Assembly: GCF_040436345.1 (NCBI RefSeq)
Contig: NC_133224.1
Coordinates: 7,184,741 to 7,248,740, forward strand
Direction: 5' to 3'
Length of the DNA: 64,000 bases
From: Pagrus major
Taxonomy: Eukaryota > Chordata > Actinopteri > Spariformes > Sparidae
Below are positions 51,701-61,278 of the stretch, in pieces. Positions within the stretch are counted from its first letter, which is position 1; the number at the start of each line of letters is the position of its first letter. Below the pieces are notes generated by a model. That model ran no database searches. It was given only the letters and a program-made list of their open reading frames with translations, and was not told the origin of the DNA. The translations under genes and the position numbers were made by a program.

Positions 51701-54700
51701 CGATTTGCATGAAATTTTGTAGAAATGCTCATCGTGCCATGGAACACAATTGCCAAAAGTTTTGTGTTGATCGGACTGTATTTCATCAAGATACACAAGA
51801 ATGTCTGTTTGACCACAATGCGCAGAAAATTGTTGTTTATATTTTGGCCGTTCTGTGGACTAGCACATTTCTTTTAATAACTTTTTGTCAGGAGGGTCCA
51901 CAGATGCTGCGTGCAAAGTTTGGTGCAAATTGGAAAAATTGCCTGGGAGGAGTTCGAAAAAGTAGGTTTGCCACATTTGGCGAATTTGCAAATGGAAATT
52001 CAGTGCGAACGTGGGCGTGGCCTACATCACACTGTTCGGCTGTATTCAGGGAACACGTAGATATAATGTTTAACAATGTGCACCATATTATGTGGGAGTA
52101 ATTAGCAAAAAACGTTTTTTCTTGATAATAGCGCCACCTGCTGGTCATTTTTGGTGTGTGAGTTACAGGGGCCAGTCTATACCACCCCTATGAATTTCAT
52201 ATCCATAAGTGTTATGGTGTGGGCACAGTGCCAATTACAAAATGAAACTGCCACCAGAGCGCCACCTAGTGTCAGATCGGTAACCCCTTTGTCAGCTGTC
52301 CTCAGGAGGGCAATGGCAATGAGTGTACCAAGTTTTGTGTTCATCCGACCAACCAATGTTGAGATATAAAATACTTCAATTTAAATAGCGCCACCTAGTG
52401 GTCATCGGCCAATATTTCGCACAGAGCCTTAGGGGCTCATGGGGAAGTAGTATCCTGAGGTTCACGTCATTCGGACACACCAATGTGGAGATATGCAACA
52501 CTTCCTGTTTTGACCCAAATCTACAGGAAGTTGTTCTTTAATAACTTGAGTATTGTTTGGAATATCAAAATTCTTTTAATAACTTTTTGTCAGGAGTGTC
52601 CACAGATGCTGTGTGCAAAGTTTCATGCACATTGGTGAAATTGCCCGGGAGGAGTTCGAAAAAGTAGGTTTGCGACATTTTGCGAGCTAGCGAAAAAAAA
52701 CGGTAGGCGGAAATGGGCGTGGCCTATATCAGGAGATTCAGCAAGATTCACTGAACGCGTGGATATAAGGTTTTTGAACGTGCGACAAAGTATGTGGGAG
52801 TTATTAGCCAAAATGCACTTTCCTTGATTATAGCGCCACCTAGTGCTGAAAATTCACAATGACAACAGATTATAAAATTTTTCGCCAGGTCTGATCTATA
52901 TTCCAAGTTTGATGAGTTTTGGGGTATGTTCAGGCAGTGAAAAATGCGATCATTTTGGCAGAAGAAAAAAAATAAAAATAATAATAATCAATACAATTAC
53001 AATAGGGTCCTCGCAGTTTCACTGCTCGGGCCCTAATAATAATAAGAATCGATACGATTACAATAGGGACCTCGCAGGTTTCCTGCTCGGGCCCTAATTA
53101 AAGCTGCAAGCAGCGATGAACGGGCCCTCGCAGTCCACGCGGGTCGGGGCGTGCTGCTGTCGGGCGTGCTGCTGTCGGGGCATGCTGCTGTTGGGGCATG
53201 CTGCTGTCGTGACATGCTGCTGTCGGGGCTTCTACTTGCAACAACTTCCACTGAGGAAATGAAAGTGAAGGCAGTCAAGCTGTCATTTCGTCATTTAGCA
53301 ATAAAAGCGCCACCTATTGGTGGATATGCACCGAATTTGGCACAAACCCTCATGTGGGCATGGAAGACAAATCAAAAAAGTTTTGTGTTAATCGGACTGT
53401 ATTTCATCAAGACATGCAAGACTGTCTGTTTGACCACAAAGTGCAGGAAATTGTTGTTTTATATTTTGGCTGTTCTTTAGACTATCACATTTCTTTTAAT
53501 AACTTTTTGTCAGGAGAGTCCACAGATGCTGTGTGCAAAGTTTGGTGCAAATTGGAAAAATTGCCTGGGAGGAGTTCGAAAAAGCAGGTTTGCGACATTT
53601 GGCGAATTTGCGAATGGAAATTCAGTGCGAACGTGGGCGTGGCCTACATCACACGGTTCGGCTGTAATCAGGGAATGTATAGATATAATGTTTAACAATG
53701 TGCACCATATTATGTGGGAGTAATTAGCAAAAAACGTTTTTTCTTGATAATAGCGCCACCTGCTGGTGATTTTTGGTGTGTGAGTTACAGATGCCAGTCT
53801 ATACCACCCCAATCAGTTTCATATCCATAAGTGTTATGGTGTGGGCACAGTGCCAATTATAAAATGAAACTGCCACCAGAGCGCCACCTAGTGTCAGATC
53901 GGTAAGCCCTTTGTCAGTTCTCCTCAGGAGGCCATTGGCAATCAGTGTACCAAGTTTTGTGTTAATCCGACCAACCAATGTCGAGATATAAAATACTTCA
54001 ATTTAAATAGCGCCACCTAGCGGTCATGGGCCAAGATTTTGCACAGAGCCTTAGAGGCTCATGGGGAAGTAGTATCCTGAGTGTGACGTCATTTGGACAA
54101 ACCAATGTGGAGATATGCAACACTTCCTGTTTTGACCCGATTTTACAGGAAGTTGTTATTTAATAACTTGAGTAATCTATGGCATATCAATATTATTTTA
54201 ATAACTTTTTGTCAGAAGGGTCCACAGATGCTGTGTGCAAAGTTTGGAGCAAATCGGTGAAATTGCCTGGGAGGAGTTCGAAAAAGTAGGTTTGCGACAT
54301 TTCGCGAGCTAGCGAAAAAAAACGGTAGGCGGAAATGGGCGTGGCCTATATCAGGAGATTCAGCACAATTCACTGAACGCGTGGATGTAAGGTTTTTGAA
54401 TGTGCGACAAAGTATGTGGACGTTATTAGCCAAAACACACTTGCCTTGATTGTAGCGCCACCTAGTGGTGAAAATTCAGAATGACAACAGATTATAAAAT
54501 TTTTCGCCAGGTGTGACATATATTCCAAGTTTGATGCGTTTTGGGGTATGTTCAGGCAGTGAAAAATGCGATCATTTTGGCCTAAAAATAATAATAATAA
54601 TAATAAGAATCACAAGAAAAACAATAGGGACCTCGCAGGTTCCCTGCTCGGGCCCTAATTAAAGCTGCAAGCAGCGATGAACGGGCCCTCGCAGTCCCCT

Positions 54701-57700
54701 CGGGTCGGGGCGTGCTGCCGTCGCGGCATGCTGCCGTCGTTACATGCTGCCGTTGTTACATGCTGCTGTCGTGACATGCTGCTGTCGGGGCTTGTACTTG
54801 CAACAACTTCCATTGAGGAAATGAAAGTGAAGGCAGTCAAGCTGTCATTTCGTCATTTAGCAATAAAAGCGCCACCTATTGGTCGATTTGCATGAAATTT
54901 TGTAGAAATGCTCATCGTGCCATGGAACACAATTGCCAAAAGTTTTGTGTTGATCGGACTGTATTTCATCAAGATACACAAGAATGTCTGTTTGACCACA
55001 ATGCGCAGGAAATTGTTGTTTTATATTTTGGGCGTTCTGTGGACTAGCACATTTCTTTTAATAACTTTTTGTCAGGAGGGTCCAGAGATGCTGCGTGCAA
55101 AGTTTGGTGCAAATTGGAAAAATTGCCTGGGAGGAGTTCGAAAAAGTAGGTTTGCGACATTTGGCGAATTTGCAAATGGAAATTCAGTGCGAACGTGGGC
55201 GTGGCCTACATCACACTGTTCGGCTGTATTCAGGGAACACGTAGATATAATGTTTAACAATGTGCACCATATTATGTGGGAGTAATTAGCAAAAAACTTT
55301 TTTTCTTGATAATAGCGCCACCTGCTGGTGATTTTTGGTGTGTGAGTTACAGGGGCCAGTCTATACCACCCCTATGAAATTCATATCCATAAGTGTTATA
55401 GTGTGGGCACAGTGCCAATTATAAAATGAAACTGCCACCAGAGCGCCACCTAGTGTCAGATCAATAACCCCTTTGTCAGCTATGCTCAGGAGGGCATTGG
55501 CAATGAGTGTACCAAGTTTTGTGTTCATCCAACCAAGCGATGTTGAGATATAAAATACTTCAATTTAAATAGCGCCACCTAGTGGTCGTCGGCCAAAATT
55601 TCGCACAGAGCCTTTGGGGCTCATAAGCAAGTAGTATCCTGAGTTTCACGTCATTCGGACAAACCAATGTGGAGATATGCAACACTTCCTGTTTTGACCC
55701 GATTTTACAGGAAGTTGTTATTTAATAACTTGAGTGTTCTTTGGCGTATCAAAATTCTTTTAATAACTTTTTGTCAGAAGGGTCCACAGATGCTGTGTGC
55801 AAAGTTTGGTGAAAATCGGTGAAATTGCCTGGGAGGAGTTCGAAAAAGTAGGTTTGCGACATTTTACGAGCTAGCGGAAAAAAACGGTAGGCGGAAATGG
55901 GCGTGGCCTATATCAGGAGGTTCAGCAAGATTCACTGAACGCGTGGATATAAGGTTTTTGAATGTGCGACAAAGTATATGGGAGTTATTAGCCAAAACGC
56001 ACTTTCCTTGATTGTAGCGCCACCTAGTGGTGAAGATTCACAACGACATCAGATTATCAAATTTTTCGCCAAGCCTAATGACTTTGGCAAAAAAAATCGC
56101 GTTTTCATACATGTTCAGGCAGTGAAAAATGCGATCATTTGGGACGAAGGAAAACTAAAAATAATAAATAATAATAATCAATACAAAAACAATAGGGACC
56201 TCGCAGGTTCCCTGCTCGGGCCCTAATAATAATAATAATAATAATAATAATCATTCGAAAAACAATAGGGACCTCGCAGGTTCCCTGCTCGGGCCCTAAT
56301 AATCCTTACAGATACAATAGGACCTTGCACGAGATTCGTGCTCGGGCCCCAATAAAGAAATGCAGGAAAAGAGAGAGGGGTATGACATGCCAGAGAGGTT
56401 CTTCCCCAGGTTTAAACTGATGTGTATTCAGTGTTCAAAAACTTCAGTATTAATATTAATGCAAATGTAAATCTAACAATTCAAGTAATTCTTTCCTGTG
56501 TGGGCTGCACTACTTTATACATTTCCTTTTTTATGTCTTTGTTCTAAATCAAACAGCAAACAGACCAAAGGCTGAACTGAGGGCTGATGACAGAGACATT
56601 CCTGTAGGGGGCAGTGTGACCCTGACCTGCTCTGTGAACCAATCATCATCTGGTTGGAAATACTTCTGGTACAGAGGAGAGAAAACATCTGAACATCTGA
56701 CCACTCAACTCTCAGCTGGACAAATCAATGTCTCAGAGGAAGGAGTCTACTGGTGCAGAGGAGGAAGAGGAGAGCCAGTTTACTACACAGAGTACAGTGA
56801 TCCAATCACTATCAACAAAATTAGTGAGTTTGACATTTGTTTTGAAAACAGAACTAAAAGAATGTATGTTGTATTCATAATTATCCTTTGATAAAGCTGG
56901 AGATATTATTGGATTTGATGTAGATCCAACTCTTTGTCATTTTTGTTTCCTCACTGTGAATTCTTGAACATGAACAGTTCACAACAAGGCTGTTGTGACT
57001 CTGCAGCCAAACTGGTCTGAAATATACAGAGGAGAGACGATCACTCTCAGATGTGAGATCAAAGATGGAGGAGACACTGAGTGGGAGTATGAATGGAAAA
57101 CAACCAGCTCAAAAAAACCTACAAATCAAAATGAACACAGAATAGGATTTGCTACTGAATCCCACAGTGGAGACTACAGGTGTAAGGGCAGAAAGGAAAG
57201 TGAAACATCTCCAACAGATTGGAGTGATCCCTTCAAACTGACAGTATCAGACAGTAAGTCACATCATAAAAGGCTGTTTTGGTTCATATATATATTAAAT
57301 TGAAATCTTCCAGTTTGTATGTTGTTCAAGATGTATTTGATTTGTACATGTTTGCATACATTTTTTCTTTTTGAAAAATTATTTTCCAGAGGCACCCCGG
57401 CCTGTCCTCACTGGGTCTCCATCATGGCTGAGTGCTGGAGCCTCAGTAACTCTGAACTGCAGTGTTAAAGATCAATTTACAGGATGGAGGTTCTACTGGT
57501 ATAAGACTGCTCCTAAACTATCAAAAAATGTCTACAGCGCTGAGCTGCTACCTGGCAGCACCAATGGAACTAAACACGACTCCTACATTGTTCATGGACA
57601 GACACACACAGCACGATATGTGTGTAAAGCTGGAAGAGGACGTCCAGTGTATAAAACTGATTACAGTACATCTAAGTTCGTCTGGTCTGGAGGTCAGTCT

Positions 57701-59904
57701 GTTTCATGTTATGTCATCAACTCTGTAATTAACATACAGTAACTTGGCGGTTGACTAATAATTGGCTGTGTACGTTCATACTGCTCATATGATCTTTACT
57801 GTCTCAGTAGCATCAAGTCAAACTTTCTCTTTTCCACCTTACTGGGTGATTTTACAGACTGGATGGGACAGAATTTACTTTTATCTTTTTTCCTTTTCTT
57901 TTGACTTTTATAGAGTACTTTTACTTTGGATACTGATTGCTTTTACTTACACAACAGGCAGGACATGTAGGTTCAAACCAGATTTGGTTAGTGGTCATGT
58001 AGGTGTTGAGACAGAGAAAACTGTCAAATTCAGGAAATGGAAAACCAAAGAAGTAAACCATATTTTAAGTTTCAAGATAAAAATCATAATTTCACCAAAA
58101 CTGCAGCTTGTTTCAATGTTTGCACTAATCCTCAGCAAATAAATATTTGAATTGTGGAGTTTATAATAATATATAATAATATAATCTAAAGATCTCTGTG
58201 CTCTGTTTGACCTCTTATCACATGTTGTTTTTCAGATTTTCACTCATCAGCGTCTCTCACAGTGAGTCCTGACAGAGCTCAACACTTCACCTCTGACTCT
58301 GTCTCACTGAGCTGTGAGGGAAACTCTACTGAGTGGAGAGTGAGGAGGTTAGTTGAGGGCCACTTTGCGTCAGACTGCTCCCACTGGGGGACAATGAATG
58401 GATCAACATGCAAACTAAAGAGCTACTGGCAGAGTGATGCAGTGTACTGGTGTGAGTCTGGATCAGGGGAGTTCAGCAATGCAGTCAACATCACTATACA
58501 TGGTATGATTTCACTACATTTGGTTTTTTTTAATATTAATGATCCCATTGTGTGTTGAGGAGTACAGGACACTGACACTTTAAGAGTGTTGTCCAATACT
58601 CTGCTTCATGATCTCTCAAGTAATAAAATGTTTTCAATAATAAAAATAGTTAAGTATTTAATTAAACTGTGATTTTAAACCCTTACTAGCAGTGCCAGCC
58701 TCATCTCATTATGATGAGGATTGGATGTTAGGTTTGTGTAGGTTTATGGGTGATCTGTACTTCAGTTTTAATGTCAGTGTGTGTAGGATTTAGTGGCCTC
58801 TCACAGTGAGGTTTCAAATTCAACCAACAGTTAATTTTTACTATTTCATTGAAACAGGGCCTGAAAGGTCTTCGTTTGCTGTACCGTTGGTTGTTGGGCT
58901 GGTTTGTGGACTCGTTCTTGTTATTCCTCTGCTCGTTTTGTTTCGCTACAGAGCGTCCAAGGGTGAGACCTTCTTCTTCTATCATTAAGATGTTTTTTAA
59001 TTATTCAAATACACACACATACTCTGATCTCATGAGATAGAATAGCAGCGTAACAACCATCTAACAACAAATGTTTTTTTCACAGATTCATGTTGCGACA
59101 GGTAGGTGCATCACTCTCTCATCTCATTTTGAACATAACATCAGTACATTTTTATGTTCCTTTATAAATGTATTGCATTTGATATGTGTTGTAGACCAGT
59201 CCAGTCTGAGAGCGCCAACACAGATTGTGTGGACTATGAGAATGTTAATTACTCCAATCTTCTCCATGGTAAGCAGTTAAACTATTCAATATTTTTTTCA
59301 CATATTATATTTTAAATAATCAAAAAAATCTGAGTTGATGTTCAGTTAGTATCATAAACTAACCTTGTGTTGATTTTTATTTCTCTGTAGGTGATGTTTG
59401 TCTCTATGAAACAATCAGAGGCCGTCAAGAAGCTGAACATGGTACAGTTTATGCTTTGAAAATTCTTTCAGCTTAAAATATTTTTACATTTCAAATGAAT
59501 CAAATTATGTTTCATATTCTTTGATTGGTCTTAAAAACTGCTGAGAAGAGTGAGTACTTTATTTTATGTGGTGAGAATTATATGCAATAGTTGAGAACTC
59601 TTTGTAGGCCAGCAGTGTCTAAACAAAGTACAGGAAGTTGGTTTTCATGCATTCATCTGATTCTTCTGAAAGGGACTGATGATGAACCAGAAGACAGCGC
59701 TGTTTACATGAATGTACAGATGAGATCCGCTGCAGGTACAGTCAAGTACAACAGACTTTGTACAAAATAGAAATGTAATACCACCATAGATAGCATGGTT
59801 CAGAAATGGTCTGTCACTGTCACATTATATGAAATAACGGGTTAAAATGTCATATCCTTGAATGTTAGATTACCCTTTGCTTTGGTTTTCTTCTAGGTCA
59901 ATAA
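36774..59904 (+). CDS. Gene 6: four-Ig-domain FCRL with ITIMs and ITAM-type motif
   Basis: Exons: leader 36774-36810 (MGHTLLCVLGLF) and 37113-37145; Ig A 56557-56823, B 56978-57253, C 57390-57692, D 58236-58502; TM 58858-58962; tail 59086-59101, 59195-59268, 59391-59441, 59673-59735, 59897-59904. Total 1500 nt, 499 codons plus stop. The leader-to-A intron is 19.4 kb because of the Helitron-like array 37897-56352. The C exon begins three bases earlier than in paralogues (an extra codon, EAPRP). The tail is distinct: VDYENV and VNYSNL are both canonical ITIMs, and YSNLLHGDVCLYETI is an ITAM-type pair; AVYMNV follows. Genes 3-5 lack these ITIMs. The simplest A-B-C-D order may be close to the ancestral unit from which the longer genes were built. 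Confidence 0.8.
37897..39235 (+). mobile_element. Outer, diverged Helitron-like copy, 5' part
   Basis: Starts with TC and shares the first ~30 bases with the inner units (gcaagcagcgatgaatgggccctcgc), then diverges, with its own text (aggcgaaagcttttgacaa twice). It also has gcgctatggag-type words. Its probable 3' end is at 56303-56352. Confidence 0.6.
39236..40944 (+). mobile_element. Array unit 2
   Basis: 1709 bp; head of the 'cggacccattgccccgttat' type. Ends in (AAT)n without the 3' hairpin. Contains four exact CTCF-core matches (39389, 39646, 40091, 40792). Confidence 0.7.
40945..41959 (+). mobile_element. Array unit 3, short
   Basis: 1015 bp, the shortest unit: same head type as unit 2 but with only one copy of the internal 'aactttttgtc...gtttgcgacattt' module instead of two. 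Ends in (AAT)n, hairpin missing. Confidence 0.7.
41960..43537 (+). mobile_element. Array unit 4
   Basis: 1578 bp; head with a gtgctgctgtcg minisatellite. Nearly identical to unit 6 at an offset of 3133 bp. Ends with the hairpin GCAGGtttCCTGC (43514-43526) and CTAA (43534-43537). Confidence 0.75.
43538..45092 (+). mobile_element. Array unit 5
   Basis: 1555 bp, minisatellite head type, complete with 3' hairpin and CTAA abutting unit 6. Confidence 0.75.
45093..46609 (+). mobile_element. Array unit 6
   Basis: 1517 bp; near-identical copy of unit 4, but ends in (AAT)n without the hairpin. Confidence 0.75.
46610..48386 (+). mobile_element. Array unit 7
   Basis: 1777 bp, the longest; 'cggacccattgcccc' head type, 3' hairpin and CTAA present. 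Confidence 0.75.
48387..49928 (+). mobile_element. Array unit 8
   Basis: 1542 bp, minisatellite head; variant internal segment (gtggatttgcaccaaatttg). Hairpin and CTAA present; A-run of about 20 near 49858. Confidence 0.75.
49929..51491 (+). mobile_element. Array unit 9
   Basis: 1563 bp, minisatellite head, close relative of unit 8; hairpin GCAGGtttcCCTGC and CTAA at the end. Confidence 0.75.
51492..53097 (+). mobile_element. Array unit 10, double 3' end
   Basis: 1606 bp. Carries two consecutive 3' hairpins: GCAGTttcACTGC with CTAA at 53033-53036, then GCAGGtttCCTGC with CTAA at 53094-53097. Confidence 0.75.
53098..54658 (+). mobile_element. Array unit 11
   Basis: 1561 bp, minisatellite head, hairpin and CTAA at the end. 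Confidence 0.75.
54659..56302 (+). mobile_element. Array unit 12, double 3' end
   Basis: Minisatellite head; body ends with hairpin and CTAA near 56226, and a second short (AAT)n-hairpin-CTAA module ends near 56299. Confidence 0.75.
56303..56352 (+). mobile_element. 3' terminus of the outer Helitron-like copy
   Basis: Contains GCACGA (56327-56332), loop gat, TCGTGC (56336-56341), a perfect 6-bp stem whose sequence differs from the inner copies, then tcgggccCCAA. CCAA stands where CTAA is expected. Confidence 0.7.
58776..58830. mobile_element. MITE 5' fragment before the gene 6 TM exon
   Basis: gtgtgtaggatttagtggcc ... gaggtttcaaattcaaccaa is the left ~50 bp of the TTAA MITE; directly after it the sequence becomes the intron that precedes the TM exon in other genes. 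The E exon and the rest of the MITE are missing. Confidence 0.7.
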
Positions 59905-61091
59905 AGAAATCTCCATCAACAAAACCGATGGAATGGATGACAACATGGTAAACTACATGTTTGTATTTAGAGCTTTTATGTTATCATTATGTGCACCTCT
60001 GCTGTTCAAATACCACACAGTATTTTGTGAAAGTTAATCTTATAGCAGGTCATTTAAAAGAAATATATCATATGGTTTGAATCTTCTACAGATTATCACA
60101 TGTAATAATTGAGATGTTTTGTTGTTTAGGTTCAGTATTTCTTCTTTTGTTGTGTTTTGTTTATTTTTTTAAAAACTCTTATTTCAAAACTCAAAACTCT
60201 TTGCTATTGTTTGTTGTTCCAAAAAACAAATATTTTGCGCCTTGATACTCTTGACTTTAAAGTTGGCATCTTTTGTAGTTTTTGATTAAAGCGCCTTACA
60301 TATTGACATCAATTAATGTATTATACATGAAAAACACATTCTGTTACACATACAAGTTGTCTTCTGTCATTCTGAAAATGGTTTGATATTTTCTGTATTT
60401 TAGTTTCACCTGGATGGATTTTACTTTTTATTTTGTGTTTTTAAAAGTTTGGTGACCATTTTAAGCATCAATAAAGTTGCTGTCAGCAGAGTCTAACAAT
60501 TTCTTTCATTAAAAAAAAACTTTTTGGATAAAAACACTTTTTTATTATTGTAAACAAATGTATATTTGTGACAGCATATCACTTTAGGTGTTGACATTTT
60601 CAAGAGATTCCTCAACTAATCACCCAAACCACCCAACCAAACTCCATTACTGATGTAATAATACACTTACATAGTTACAAGCCATCTAACCTGCAAAATT
60701 ACATTAACATTGACATTTACATTTAAGGCATTTAGCAGACGCTTTTGTCCAAAGCAACTTACAATAAGTACATTTGTCACAAGAAAGAAACCACAACATA
60801 TCACTGTCGATAAAGCAAGAATGAATTATTACATTATTGCAACAAAATAAAAAAAGTATATACAAAATGAGTATAAACACTAAAGCAAATTCAGCAGAAA
60901 TCAGGAGAAAATTAAATCCAACATAACAGTTGAATATCTTTCATATAATCTGCTGTCAAATTGCTCACAATATTGTTCATCTGATGTTTGGATGGCAGCA
61001 GCTGAATAAGTCCGATAAACACTGTTCAAACATGAATGTTTATCATGTTGTTGTCCACATGTCTCTTATTTTGCTGATGATGCACTTCTCT
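59905..61091. other. Convergent 3' UTRs of genes 6 and 7
   Basis: Gene 6 AATAAA at 60470-60475. On the - strand a TTTATT at 60541-60546 could be the signal of gene 7, so the two transcripts would end within about 100 bp of each other. At about 60710-60790 lies a common fish interspersed repeat (ggcatttagcagacgctttt...) that the gene 5 counterpart lacks. Confidence 0.5.
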
Positions 61092-61207
61092 TTATGAACC
61101 TGGAACAAAATCACAATATATACAATTGAAACACATGTACTTTTTACATGAACTACAGGGATTACATAACATTTTCCTCAAATAGTTTTTGTCCCTCCAT
61201 ACTGATC

Positions 61208-61278
<71 letters not shown>

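Larger units (their letters stand above)
39389..56031 (-). promoter_or_regulatory. Array of CTCF-core-like motifs
   Basis: GCGCCACCTAGTGG and GCGCCACCTGCTGG fit every position of the reverse complement of the vertebrate CTCF core (CCASYAGRKGGCRS, from memory). By hand count 28 exact matches occur, e.g. 39389, 39646, 40091, 40792, 41097, 42632, 42889, 47720, 49283, 51290, 52388, 55571, 56018, all in the same orientation. About as many one-mismatch versions (CCTATTGG, CCTAGTGC, CCTAGTGT) are interspersed. Binding is inferred, not shown. Confidence 0.45.
37897..56352 (+). mobile_element. Nested/tandem non-autonomous Helitron-like array
   Basis: The block begins TCAAAGCTGCAAGCAGCG directly after attaaa and ends GCTCGGGCCCCAA directly before taaagaaatg. 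Gene 5 has the uninterrupted site attaaa|taaagaaatg (29555-29570), so insertion was between A and T with no target duplication. Inside are eleven units starting TTAAAGCTGCAAGCAGCGAT at 39236, 40945, 41960, 43538, 45093, 46610, 48387, 49929, 51492, 53098 and 54659. Most end in a GC hairpin followed by CTAAT, after an (AAT)n tract. TC start, hairpin plus CTRR end and A|T insertion are the hallmarks of Helitrons. No Rep/helicase gene is present, so it is non-autonomous. The outer element (37897-39235 plus 56303-56352) is more diverged; inner units appear to be younger copies nested in it. Confidence 0.75.

Noticed and set aside
37897-56352. Dozens of conserved 60-185 codon open frames in the array (for example a ~73-codon - strand frame present in most units)
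   Set aside because: They recur only because the units are recent copies. They lack domains, start in mid-repeat and several are broken in sister units; no Helitron Rep/helicase motif is seen.
37897-56352. CRISPR-like or satellite array
   Set aside because: Units are 1-1.8 kb, the genome is vertebrate, and the end structure and empty site fit a transposon rather than a CRISPR or centromeric satellite.
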